Origin: Dendrophyllia cribrosa
Taxonomy: Eukaryota; Cnidaria; Anthozoa; Scleractinia; Dendrophylliidae
Assembly: GCA_024195265.1 (NCBI GenBank)
Contig: JAJLRJ010000005.1
Coordinates: 31,209,252-31,273,251, forward strand
Reading direction: 5' to 3'
Length of the DNA: 64,000 nucleotides
The notes under the pieces are model-generated. The model had not been told where the DNA came from and did not search any database. It saw only the letters and a program-made list of their open reading frames with translations. Positions 17,392-27,429 of the stretch are shown in pieces (position 1 is the stretch's first letter; each line of letters begins with the position of its first letter). Both the position numbers and the translations under genes were made by a program.

Positions 17392-17455
17392 GTCAGGGGT
17401 CACTACCCAATACTTAATGCTAATGAGTAAGCAGGGAGGATAATGTACTATTCAT
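17392..17455 (+). repeat. DIRS split direct repeat B2 (right end of element)
   Basis: 64 bp matching 17163-17226. Unrelated low-complexity sequence follows. Confidence 0.8.
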
Positions 17456-19070
17456 CTCACAACAAGCACGTGTAAAAAAATATTTAATTGTAATCATGTT
17501 CATTGGCAATTAAAAAAAGTAACAGTGTTTTTTTTTGGGGGGGGGGGAGGGGGGGGCTCATCCAAAAAAAAGTTACCCTTATGAGGGGAGTCATGTGGAA
17601 AAACTGGAAAGCTGAGGGGGGGGGGGGTCTTTCAATTTCCAAATAATACTCCTTCGAATCCCACCACCCACCACCCACCCCCCATCCTCCTCCCCCCCCC
17701 CCCCCCCCCCACCTCATAAAAAATGAACGGTCCCTTATTAAAGTATTTGTCAATCCCTTGAGCTGATACAAACTTTAAATATTGTACGCCATCGCTTTAG
17801 CGTTGGTATCACTATGTTGACTCTATGAACACGGAAATTAATAAATGCTATTTTCTCTAATACATTACAGAAAACCTCTTTATTTTAGTAGGAAGGACAA
17901 CCTCTACAAAAGTTTGCATGACAGCAAACGTGTTTCCTTTGACTCCATTTTGGGACGTTTAGCTACAGTCCCGCCCAATGGTTTAGGGACACCACTTTTT
18001 TCGGACATTTTTAATGGACAATGTGAAATCGCCGATAAATAATGCCACCAAAATCTAACTTAGCATAGCCATGTTCGTCCCCTCCCCCCACCCCTATACA
18101 ATGTTGTACGGTCAGGGAAAAAAAACGTTTTCCCTTGATTGGATTGATAAATGGTTTAGACAGGTTTGATAAATACAGTGTACATGTACATTATTTCCTT
18201 TCGAAAAGTGCAAAAAAAAAAACGAAATTTAAAAATGTGATCGAACTGGCACATAAAATTTTGATAACTACACATGAACCGAAAAAATGTTGCGTGATTT
18301 TGTGGTTTAATCTCACTTGTCTGGCCCATCAGGAACGAAGAGCAATGCAGTCTTTAGCACGGAGACGACATTTGCGCAAAAGTGTTTCATCTGGCTTAGA
18401 TCGAAACTACCTCGTGAGGTAGTTTTCAGTAATCATGGTCAGAATAAACATAATAATGCCACCTGATGTGAACACTTTTCATTGTGAAATATGTTTCATT
18501 CGTGATCAGACTAAACATGTTTCGCCCAAGTGTGAACACGGCACATGTTACATGTAGATCCATATGATATACGATGTAAGCTTAGCCCTCCCGTACCCTA
18601 TCCTCTTGTAAGCAAAGCCTTCTCTATTTTCACATGGACTGTATCTCACAGATATGCCGTGGAAAACACATAGCTGCCATTCACAAAGCGTGAAATCCAG
18701 ATAGCCGGGTTTTGAGTATTCTTTGTTCACATCTGACCTAATTTAGGAAGTAGAGGTCAACATGTGAACAAAGAAAAGAACGCGGCCAACATTTCTGTCT
18801 GGTGTGAACAAGCTTTGTCTAACAAGCCCTGTCTATGTCATTATAGATAAGGCCATTTAAAAAGATTATAAATGTGTGCAAGTGGTGCAGATGGAAAGCA
18901 AAACCAATCAGATTGCATAATTCAATTCATCTGGGCCATCCGCAGGGCATAAAAATTACATAACTATAAAAGACTAGGTAGTAAGATATTCCACGAGGGC
19001 TGTTACATGTACAGTGTACATGTATGATATTAGCCAGTGCAAAGGGATACATGTACTCCAGTTTAATGTA
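17456..19070. other. Gene-free stretch with poly-G/poly-C tracts
   Basis: G-runs at about 17537-17558 and 17617-17628 and a C-run near 17691-17711 make a low-complexity block that can form hairpins. The rest is ordinary AT-rich DNA with several TACATGTA palindromes. The left part of the CAMLG-like 3' UTR may lie at the right end. No gene is supported. Confidence 0.6.
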
Positions 19071-19298
19071 TTAAGCACTACTCGTCAAGTTTTCCAAAAC
19101 TTGCTTCAGAATTCCACTGTTAATACAATGCTCCACAACGTGATGAATAACAATGCTTGAAAAGAAAAACACAACAAAGTCCTTGAGGGCAGCCAGAAGT
19201 GCAGTGAGAACAAAGTTGATTTTATGTGTGAACTGTATAGGAATTCCACAAAGTTGTAGAGCTACTGTGAGCATGGAGATAAATGTAGAATGGGATGT
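19071..19298 (-). CDS. CAMLG: CAMLG/GET2-like gene, last coding exon
   Basis: Read on the - strand, the exon starts after TTTTGCCTTGCAG at 19298 in phase 0 and ends at TAA (19071-19073). It encodes 75 residues. A hydrophobic segment with LTVALQLCGIP is followed by a second, ALKDFVVFFFSSIVIHHVVEH. These match the pattern of the last two membrane regions of calcium-modulating cyclophilin ligand (SGIP motif, then an aromatic helix before the C-terminus). That protein is the metazoan GET2 homologue that receives tail-anchored proteins at the ER with WRB/GET1. Confidence 0.7.
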   Translation of the reverse strand, partial: TSHSTFISMLTVALQLCGIPIQFTHKINFVLTALLAALKDFVVFFFSSIVIHHVVEHCINSGILKQVLENLTSSA

Positions 19299-20671
19299 CT
19301 GCAAGGCAAAAGTCACTAGCATCAAGGATAAGCTTCATTGCATATTTTTATTTCTTAAAGGTCAAAACTATTGCTATTTTCTGTGCAGCAAGTCGATCAT
19401 AGCTTCAATCAAAGGGCTCTAAAAGCCATCTCGTGAATACAAAACACTGCATGGTTAATTATATTTTTTGTTGTTCTTGACTCGAAATGTTCAAGAATCG
19501 AGTATCGAGTCTCGAGGTGCAAGGATCGAGTTGCGAGGGACTGTCAACTTACATTTGACCGGCACTGTATGCATTGTGTGAGGTGAGACAACCAGATGAC
19601 GTAATCAGTACACTGCACTGAGGAATTACTAACAAAGGTTTACAGTCGAGTGAGCAAGCGATGACAGCGATCGAGCGACATTTCCCCCTATATGCTACAA
19701 AATCCATTCAAATCCACAGACCTGTTTTAATTTTCCATACTGAGTTTGAAGTCAAAGAATTGAAGAGTCAACAGACTTAAAACGACCAAAACTTCTTAGT
19801 GTGACATACAGTACATGTATTGTAAATATGAATTGTGTGAAATGCGACTGTCGAGACAACTGGATAATATTATACATTGGGGAATTACAAAATTACAAAG
19901 TTTACATCCCAGTTAGCCATCAAGTGCTAATTTGCCATCTGTCCCCATATACATGTACTACATACGATCAAGTTCTTAAAATATAATTTCTTTTTTTTTT
20001 TTCACAGAAGCTTTTGGTTACACAATTTCCTTATTAGTCAGTATAAATCACATAAAGTCAACTTCGTTTGATGAGGTAAATTAGTCACCATCTGGTAGAT
20101 TCATAGAAGCTCAGTTTCTGTTTTTCTGTGGGGCTGCTTGTTACCATACAAGATGTTCTCACTTCAAACTTTGCGAATAAAGTCCTGAAGTGTAACCATT
20201 GAAGTGAAAGCTATTAAACAGTACTTTTCTGTTCTGAGCACTGTACATGTATAAGGTACACTAAAGTGTGATTTGGTCTGGAAATTGCTCCAAATTATAT
20301 ATACTGTACATGTACATATTTACATATATGTACATGTAATGTGCCCTTTCCACTAAGCCACTAAGCCATTCAGTGTACATGAAAAGAGCCAATACAAGTA
20401 ACTGAACCCTTTTCTTTCCAACTTTTTTTCAAATTTCTGAGGTTACAGTGTACTATTGTACAGTAATGATTGGTTTTGGTTTTACTTTGAAATTGGTTGA
20501 GAAAATTAGGTGATCACAGATCATATTCTAACAAACACGTTATACTTTTCAACATCCAACTGTACACTGTAAAAGCTTTAAAATAAACAACTACATAATA
20601 AAGCAAACTTCAGAAGCCATAGCTCTTTTCAGAGCCATAAACCCCTTTGTGACCCTGAATTGCATACATAC

Positions 20672-20734
20672 CTTCTGAAAACTTGTGACACAGACAAAGA
20701 ATAACTGTAAAGCAAGGAATGGCCAGATAAAAGA
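20672..20734 (-). CDS. CAMLG: CAMLG/GET2-like gene, second coding exon
   Basis: This 63-nt exon on the - strand lies between TTTTGTTGCAG and GTATGTATG and is phase 0 at both ends. It encodes SFIWPFLALQLFFVCVTSFQK, which resembles the second membrane segment of CAMLG (Ser, then an aromatic and Pro-Phe, then Leu-x-Leu-Gln-Leu). It joins exon 1 and exon 3 without a frame change, giving a total product of about 305 residues, close to the vertebrate length. Confidence 0.7.
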
Positions 20735-20939
20735 CTGCAACAAAAGAAACCAATTTGTCAGAAATACTGAGTAAAAACATTTTTGGGGTGACTTATTGGT
20801 GTGATAATAAATGATACAGAAACCATTTCAACAACAAAGTAAAAAAATATCACTTCATGGTATTCATCGTCCAATCAATTCAATGCTCGGTACAGTATGT
20901 GCCCTGGCAATTTTATGAATCTCCATAATTGCTGAAACC

Positions 20940-21105
20940 AAGATAGGGATATTTAACTCCAATGCTAAATCTGTTTTCCTTTACGGCTTTGAAACATGGA
21001 GAGAAACTGTCGCTGTCATAAAACAGGCCCAAGTCTCAATCAACAAATGCTTTTGACAGGTGCTGGGAATCCAGCAGCCCAAGAAAATTTCCAACAGAAT
21101 CCTAT
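20940..21105 (+). mobile_element. LINE reverse-transcriptase fragment in the CAMLG-like intron
   Basis: The frame reads KIGIFNSNAKSVFLYGFETW and continues to a stop. This is the conserved region after the catalytic core of several LINE reverse transcriptases (SVLLYGxETW). A frameshifted continuation follows. It is a decayed fragment with no ends visible. Confidence 0.6.
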
Positions 21106-21346
21106 GACATCAGTCTCCCAAAAACTTTTCGCTACTGTACATGTATTTTACCAAACTTGGAGAGACAACCTGTCTCTTAAAGAAACAGTCCACCAAGGGT
21201 AGAAAATTTTGAACCAAGGAATCACATGCATCCAAAATAATCATTTTCACTACACCACACAACCATGGACACAGTGGAAAAAATAATTATAAAAAACATT
21301 ATTATATACATGACAGTCATGTACAGGTACATGTACATGTACAATA

Positions 21347-21998
21347 AGCCTGGTTTTCATATGTCCATAAAATCACAGATGATCAGGGATTTCACTGTTT
21401 CCCGACCATCCCAGATTTTGCTGACTTATGAAAACACGCATTTGAAGACATCCTCGGTCATCTGGGATGGTCGGGGACAAATCGGGAAAATCAGGAGCAT
21501 TTCTATTTTTCCGACACATCCCAGATTTCTTAGACTGCAACACAGTCATATTTTTTGCGTTGGTCGCACAATTGTGCACTGTCTTTGAGCAGAAGGTCTG
21601 GAGCGAGTGTGAATACGGAGAGTGAGACTGGAAAGAGACCCTAAAAAATACAACTGCGCATGATTATTGCATCAAATTGACAAATTATATTTTAGCTATC
21701 GAATTGTACCAAAAATTAATTTACAATGTGGGTGGAGCTGTCAAGCAATTTTTGACATCTGATCGATAATTTTGAACCCCCCAGATCAGAACGAATTTGT
21801 TGTTTGGAAAACTGAGTCTTCTTTTTTTTTTTCCTTGCTTTCGGCACCTCGCGCCTTTGCAAGTGAGCAGCAGAAAAAAAATGACTGTTTTGCAGTCTGC
21901 GATGATCAGCGATTTTCCCGACATATCAGCGTCTGAAACAATCAGGAACAGCAAAATCGCCAATCACCTGGGATTTTCCCAACATATGGAAACCTGCA
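21347..21998. mobile_element. Possible DNA transposon with imperfect inverted ends
   Basis: GCCTGGTTTTCATATG near 21349 resembles the reverse complement of CATATGGAAACCTGCAG near 21985. Internal CCCAGATT/GATGATCAG-type motifs repeat in both halves. No target duplication was found, so the limits are approximate. Confidence 0.35.
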
Positions 21999-22043
21999 GT
22001 CTTTATGTCCTCTGTAACCATTTTGGCCATCAGTGCAAAACTT

Positions 22044-22441
22044 AGGTGTTATAACCTCCGTTTGTTACCCCCTGCTTAACTACTTGCTATTGATTGCTAA
22101 AATTTACATATGGGATTGCAGAAGGACTCATACTTTACCTAATATAAATGGCTTTAAGCTAAAGGTGAAAACAAAATATGAAACAGAAAAATATATCCAT
22201 ATTAAAAATAGCAAATTGGATAAATTCAATAAGAAATGGGCGCTTATTTTACACACTTTATAAGTGAAATGTCTTCGTTCGTTAGTGTTAGTTTAGATGT
22301 TGTTTCACGGTAGTGTAATTTATTATATTGTAAATATTGTATTGTAAGTAGTGAATAACTAGTCGTAGTGTTTGTAAGTAGTTGATTGTTGATTGAATAA
22401 ATGTAATGTCAAGGGAAAAAAAAAAAAGAAAAAAAAAAAAA
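22044..22441 (+). mobile_element. 5'-truncated LINE (L1/Tx1-like) with 15-bp target-site duplication
   Basis: ATCAGTGCAAAACTT occurs at 22029-22043 and again at 22442-22456, flanking the insert. Inside, the frame to 22263 reads LLNYLLLIAKIYIWDCRR and later EKYIHIKNSKLDKFNKKWA, the C-terminus of an L1/Tx1-type ORF2. A short 3' UTR and an A-rich tail (22417-22441) follow. This is a textbook 5'-truncated retrotransposition product in the first intron of the CAMLG-like gene. Confidence 0.85.
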
Positions 22442-22522
22442 ATCAGTGCAAAACTTTTAGTCCCTATAGCAACAAATATAGCCACAACATGGGTATGAAC
22501 CAGTCAGAGTACATATTTTACA

Positions 22523-23777
22523 GGGCGTCTGGAAAACACAGAATCCGGAATCCGGAATCGGAACCCGAACCGGAACCGGAATCCGGAATCCGGAAAATTG
22601 TTGTTAAGATAAATTATATTAATACGGAACATTTTCAGCCGAAGCAGACTAGGATGCATTGGAATATGTAGTAAAATCACAGAGGAAACAAAACTTGGGA
22701 AGGGAACATTCGTAGGACTTGTGCATGTAGGTAACATGGGTTTTTCCTTGCCTTAAAATAGGATGAGGAGGCTTTTTTGCTGCTATAAGAGAGCTTCTGT
22801 GCCATAATTTTCACATAATGATTATACAACCGACAATGGATTTGATGTCCAGAATTCAGTCTATATTTTTTGGTAATCGAACTCCATTGTGCTGACAAAA
22901 AAAGAAACAGGTGTTTGCTCAGACATCGTCCAAGCAAAAAAAAGAGCGATTACCTGCCTCTCGATGCAACTATGGCGCAAATTTATGAGGTGATGTGCTG
23001 GATCAAGCTACCTACGACTGACATCTGTACTCCGCCTTCGTTCTCCGGCGTGAGAACATTTTTGCTCTTTGGTGAGAAACTTGAAAACATGCAAGAGCCA
23101 AGGAGTCACGACAGTCCTGACAAGAAAAGGTGATTCACAAAAATACATGTTCGAGTTTTATTGTTGTTGTATGGTTAGCATTTAATAAACGCCAATCTAT
23201 TTGTTTTCAGAAATGTTTTTGCTTCATTTTTTAGATCTCGTCACAAAGACAAGACGACAAGAACTCGACATAGGTAAGTTTCCAGCACATGTGAAATTCG
23301 TACTGTACTGTGCAATTTTCAAAAAGTGTTAACTGATTCTAGAAAATATCTAAATGTCTTAAGGCCTTCAAAGGAAGCGCTAGTATGTTTAATATTCATA
23401 CGGATGGAGAGAAATATTTAACATTTATTTCCACCATGTCACTACTCTTGAATCCATGGAGTTCGATTACCAAAAAATATAGATTGAATTCTGGAGATCA
23501 AATCAATTGTCGGTCGTTATATAATCATTATGTGGAAATTATGGCACAGAAGCTCTCTTATAGCAGCAAAAAAGCCTCCTCATTCTATTTTAAGGCAAGG
23601 AAAAACCCATGTTACCTACGTGCACAAGTCCTACAAATGTTTCCCTCCCAAGTTTTGTTTCCTCGGTGATTTTAATTCCGTATTAATATAATTTATCTTA
23701 ATATAATATATCTTAACAACAATATTTTGGTTCCGGTTCCGGTTCCGGATTCCGGATTCCATATTTTCCAGACGCCC
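22523..23777. mobile_element. 1,255-bp inverted-repeat DNA transposon with 8-bp TSD (ATTTTACA) and captured exon-like core
   Basis: The ends are GGGCGTCTGGAAAA and TTTTCCAGACGCCC. ATTTTACA lies on both sides (22515-22522 and 23778-23785). The arms are about 330-370 bp and carry CCGGAATCCGGAAT-type repeats near the tips. An 8-bp duplication fits hAT or P superfamily transposases, but no transposase is encoded. The core (about 22891-23454) contains exon-like pieces. Confidence 0.85.
23087..23273 (+). other. Two exon-like segments of an RS-rich protein captured inside the transposon
   Basis: Segment 1 includes an ATG at 23087 (MQEPRSHDSPDKKR) and ends before GTGATT at 23130. Segment 2 (23235-23273) lies between TTTTTTAG and GTAAGT and reads SRHKDKTTRTRH in the matching phase. 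The joined frame stays open and Arg/Ser/Lys-rich, like the start of a splicing-factor-type protein. The source gene is not recognised. Confidence 0.4.
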
Positions 23778-23814
23778 ATTTTACATGATCAAAATTGGAA
23801 AAGACTATAGCGCG

Positions 23815-24109
23815 GGCGTAGAGGGAGGGTCGGACACCTTATTGAGACTTATATAACGGAGTAACCGGTTAGCTTTCAGTTGATGTTAGGTGTAGCAGTT
23901 TATATAGTTAAATTTAGGACTAAGCAACCCGAGAAGCTAGGTGGTACAGTGGTATGGTAGGCTATGTAAGCCTAAGCCTAGCTGAGGTCACAGGTTCAAT
24001 CCTCAGTGGGGATTTTAGATTTTCTTTTTTATACTTAAAAATGTATTGAAAAGTGTCGACATTACGTTATATATGTCTCAAAAAGGTGTCCGACCCTCAC
24101 TCTACGCCT
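23815..24109. mobile_element. MITE copy 1 with 44-bp inverted ends and tRNA-like core
   Basis: The left arm GGCGTAGAGGGAGGGTCGGA... pairs with the right arm with about three mismatches over 44 bp. The middle contains TGGTACAGTGGTATGG and GGTTCAATCC, resembling polymerase III boxes A and B. A related copy lies at 25121-25465. The shared core of the two copies starts at GGACACCTTATTGAGAC. Confidence 0.7.
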
Positions 24110-24175
24110 GTGTTTTAGCCAAACCCATCAAAATTACACATAAAATTACATCAACGTGCTTTTGTCTGTTCTTAC

Positions 24176-24802
24176 CTCTGAATGAACTAAATGCTTGTGA
24201 GAGTTACCAGGTCCGGATCCTTCTTTATCGTCTGTTGAAAGCAAAACTTCCAAATTTACGTAAGTCCACTTGTTCACCAGCACAAACGCCAGGACCACAT
24301 TAAAAATAACTCTCCAGCGTTTTGATGCTAGGGATGCTGACCTCGAAGACTCGTGTTCGTCTGTTTGGTTGGCGCAAAGCACTGAGTTAACTGTACTTTT
24401 TGGCAGATTTGTACTAGCATCTTTAGGTGAATGCTTTATTATAGTAGATCGATAAGCAGATTCGTTTTCCAGCGGGGAATGCCTTATCTCTACGTCTCCC
24501 TCTGCTTCTAAATCTTTTGATTCGCAAACACCTTTCGTAAGCTCAATTTTGGTCTTTTGCTCTTCTAACTTTAAGACGTTTTCAACTTCTTCCCTTCCTT
24601 TCAGATCCATAACAACTACTTCCTTCTCGCCATGAACATCGTCGTTTTTCGCCGAATTAGATTTCGAAGCATTTTCATCTTGTTCGAGTTGCGACTGTGA
24701 AGTAGGATGAGTTGAGCGGCTTCCTAGGATTTTTTGCAAACGATCCTCTGGGTTTCGAAGCAGTTTTCTCCTTCTAGCTTCTCTGCGCTCGGCGGTAGCC
24801 AT
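24176..24802 (-). CDS. CAMLG: CAMLG/GET2-like gene, first coding exon
   Basis: Read on the - strand, the ATG at 24802 gives MATAERREARRRKLLRNPED, followed by RLQKILG. This is the basic N-terminal motif by which CAMLG and yeast Get2 bind the TRC40/Get3 ATPase that carries tail-anchored proteins. A long acidic, Ser/Lys-rich linker follows, then a membrane segment from about residue 163 (WRVIFNVVLAFVLVNKW). The exon ends HLVHSE at a strong GAG|GTAAGA donor (24176), phase 0, matching the next exon. In-frame codons upstream of 24802 exist, but the family motif starts here. The assembled protein is about 305 residues with three membrane regions, to be inserted in the ER. Confidence 0.8.
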
Positions 24803-24868
24803 TTTTGAAAATCGGAGGGCAAGTGACATGCGCAAGTTGAATTTGCACCCAGTCCTCTTGCTAGACAC

Positions 24869-25120
24869 GATTCAAAATGGCCGCAAGAGACAGCTTTCGG
24901 GAATAAGTATCCTGTATGATGCCTAGTGATGTTGGATGATGTCTAGTTCCATTAGATGATTTCTAGGGAAGTTGATTAGGTCTAGCAACGTGCGATGATG
25001 TGTAGTGATGTTCCATGACGGGTGGTTAGGATTGGTGGTGGTTTAGGGGACAACATTGTTATTGATTTTCAATTTGGTGTACTGGAACACGAACTTATTA
25101 CAGCTTTCCCTCTCCCCCTA
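24869..25120. other. Region upstream of the CAMLG-like gene with degenerate GATGATGTCTAG repeats
   Basis: Variants of GATGATGTCTAGT recur between about 24916 and 25030. The stretch lies just 5' of the gene and may contain its promoter. No clear TATA box is seen on the - strand. Confidence 0.4.
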
Positions 25121-25465
25121 GGGTGGTGACTAGAATGGATACTCCAAAATCAGGTTGGACCACCTAGGACGCCTTATTGAGACTTATATAACGGAGTAAC
25201 TGGTTAGCTTGCAGTTGAGGTTGGGGTTAGCAGTTTATATAGTTAAATTTAGGCCTAAACAACCCGAGAAGCTAGGCTATGCAAGCCTAACCCTAGCTGA
25301 GGTCACAGGTTCAATCCTGAGTGGAGATTTTAGATTTTCTTTTTTTACACTTAAAAATTTATTGAAAATAAATTCTAAGTGTCGACAATTACGTTATATA
25401 ATTCTCAATAAGTGTCCGAGGTGGTCCAACCTGATTTTGGAGTATCCATTCTAGTCACGACCCTC
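25121..25465. mobile_element. MITE copy 2 with about 78-bp inverted arms and tRNA-like core
   Basis: The core matches copy 1 at 23815-24109, including the inner TIR and GGTTCAATCC. Outside the inner TIR each arm carries about 40 bp (GTGACTAGAATGGATACTCC... and its complement) that copy 1 lacks. The two arms of this copy are nearly identical to each other. Confidence 0.7.
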
Positions 25466-25781
25466 CTCCTGGTAGCTCCTAGGTTTGATCAAGTTTCCAT
25501 CTAGGTCTACCTGCTGAATTGAATGAAAGCTGCTCACTGTCTTCTTTTAAGTCTAAGCTTCTTGATAATTTAGCCAATTAACTTTAAAATCTCCTAAGAT
25601 TGAGTTTAGATTACGATTCATAGTATAGTTGGTGTGCTGATCGCAAGGATTGTTTTTGAATGTTCTCCAGATGATGCGTGACACTTGTTTAAAAATAAAA
25701 TGTGTTAAAAACGTGAGAAAAAAAATAGTAAAAATAAATGAAAAATTGTAAAAAGTGTCATAGTGATTGAGTTCAACAAGC

Positions 25782-25805
25782 GTTTCGGGCATAGCCCTTC
25801 ATCAG
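25782..25805 (-). ncRNA. Hammerhead-ribozyme-like core of a Penelope-type 3' end
   Basis: On the - strand the sequence is CTGATGA-AGGGCTATGCCC-GAAAC: the CUGANGA box, a 4-bp stem II with a short loop, and the GAAA box. Penelope-like elements are known to carry minimal hammerhead ribozymes in their terminal repeats. I could not place stems I and III or the cleavage site with confidence. Confidence 0.5.
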
Positions 25806-25908
25806 TGTGATGATGTTCAAGTTTACCGACTAAGGGGGGGGGAGAGAACCTTAACTACAAGGTGGTTGCTATGGAAGAGTTCCAAACGTCACATAATCGG
25901 TACATTAC

Positions 25909-26076
25909 AAGCAGTCCCTCTTTCCCAGCTTAGTCCATCGAGCGAGAAACGAGAAAACATTGGCGAGCGGATAATGGCCTCGTCTCGCCCCAGTTTCTGC
26001 ACGGCCATTTTCCGCTCGCTTATGTTCAGTTTTTATTTCTCGCTGGACGGACTAAGCTAGGAAAAAGGGACTGCTC
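25909..26076. mobile_element. Palindromic MITE (AGCAGTCCCT ends)
   Basis: GCAGTCCCTCTTTCCCAGCTTAGTCC on the left pairs with its imperfect complement on the right, with arms of about 70 bp. No coding sequence. Confidence 0.7.
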
Positions 26077-26108
26077 GTAGTCTACATAATCGGTTTCTTA
26101 ACTTCCTC

Positions 26109-26207
26109 GGCTTTTATGTCTGGTCACGTTCGTTCTGTTAATGGTTCCATCAAATTTTATGAGTCACAACCATATCTGGTAAGTCACGTGACCAGAACAT
26201 AAAAGCC
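26109..26207. mobile_element. Small inverted-repeat element
   Basis: GGCTTTTATGTCTGGTCACG and CGTGACCAGAACATAAAAGCC form imperfect inverted ends over about 99 bp. Confidence 0.55.
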
Positions 26208-27271
26208 CTTAAATGTCATCGGCTAAAGAACATCCCAATAAAAATTGTGTAGCATGGATTTGTTAAAAATAACATTATTGAAAAAGCTATGACGTCATAA
26301 AGGTGAATTTTCATACATTTTCTTAAATAGCTTTCCTTTTTTCGTCTGAACGGTAATTCCATGCTACAGATGTTAAAATAAGTTGAAAGTTTAAGATTCG
26401 CCAAAAAAATTGGATTTTTATCTCTTTTCCTTTGAATTTTTGCGCTTTTTCATCCTTACGCGTGGTTGCGGACTGGCACTAGTTACGCATGTGCAATATC
26501 GATTTAGTGATGTCTTGTATTCAGTTTCATAGTTCCCACCATGCATGTTAGCAGTTTATAACCATGAAATAATGTCCCTAGCAACAACTCTAAAACTGTA
26601 GTTAAGGTTCACCCCCTTAATATAATGTAGATGAAGCTCTTGCTGAGATTCTAGGAGATTTAATTATTTTGCAAGTCCTACCCCTAAAACAGACAAAGAC
26701 CATAATTACATGCAAGTATTATAACTTGAAACAACTGACTTTATGTCTGGTAAAAAAAATGTGGGAAAATAACTAGAGCTCACCCCGTTAGTTTTATATG
26801 AGAGTCCCCCCAATGAACATTTACAGCCTTGTACTAATAACTACCGTAAACTTCCGAATGAAACTACCTAGTCATTTTCCGGCTAATTTCCGGGAGTCGC
26901 TACTTTCAGGTAGCCATAACGTGAAATGTAATGTTGATAAACTATATATGTCGACATTTGACATCTTTTTCTATTTTCGGTGAATTTCATCGCACACTGA
27001 ATAAGTCTCTTACCACCATGTACCCTTGACACAAGCCGTTGCATGTCGCGAATTAGTTTTTGCTTGTAGTAAAAGCCCGATATTTTTCCGGCCTTCGGTG
27101 TATATTTTCTGAGGAACAGCCTGAGGCAAGAGAAAATCGCGGCGGTTCTCGCTTGGTCTAGGCTATTCCATAACATTCGGTTTCTTTTCTCAATTCAAAC
27201 CAACATGTACATGCATACATAAATTTTATTGTAGCCGAATTAATTAGCAGAAAGAGGTTTGTGTTGCAATA
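26208..27271. other. No gene seen
   Basis: AT-rich sequence with short open frames only. Nothing with domain or splice support. Confidence 0.5.
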
Positions 27272-27429
27272 TACCATTTTCGTATTCTCGGTATTGAACT
27301 GGTACTAGCTTGCAGTCGAGGTTCATACAGGGAATCTTTTCACTGATGCAAATATTTTTAATGATATTCCCCCGCATGAGCCTCCATTGCAAGCTAGTAC
27401 CAGTTCAAAACCGAGAATACGAATATGGT
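27272..27429. mobile_element. Palindromic MITE with about 43-bp arms
   Basis: CGTATTCTCGGTATTGAACT on the left is mirrored by AGTTCAAAACCGAGAATACG on the right, and the match extends through ACTAGCTTGCA. Confidence 0.75.

Larger units (their letters stand above)
11590..17455 (+). mobile_element. DIRS/PAT-type tyrosine-recombinase retrotransposon with split direct repeats
   Basis: The order is A1 (11590-11687), three coding regions, B1 (17163-17226), A2 (17221-17318) and B2 (17392-17455). This A-ORFs-B-A-B layout is the split-direct-repeat structure of Ngaro/PAT elements in the DIRS order, which insert through a circular intermediate and a tyrosine recombinase and leave no target duplication. 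A1 and A2 differ at one base by eye and the B copies look identical, so the insertion is fairly young. The recombinase region nevertheless has a frameshift. Confidence 0.8.
20735..24175 (-). other. First intron of the CAMLG-like gene, loaded with transposons
   Basis: About 3.4 kb bounded by GTAAGA and GCAG. It holds a LINE fragment, a probable inverted-end element, the truncated LINE with TSD, the 1.25-kb transposon and MITE copy 1. The second intron (19299-20671) shows only AT-rich sequence with TACATGTA motifs. Confidence 0.65.

Noticed and set aside
17484..17771. Glycine-rich open frame on the - strand
   Set aside because: It is produced by poly-C/poly-G tracts and has no start context or domain.
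23940..24010. Functional tRNA gene
   Set aside because: Box A and B-like motifs exist, but I could not fold a full cloverleaf, and the sequence lies inside a MITE with a second degenerate copy.
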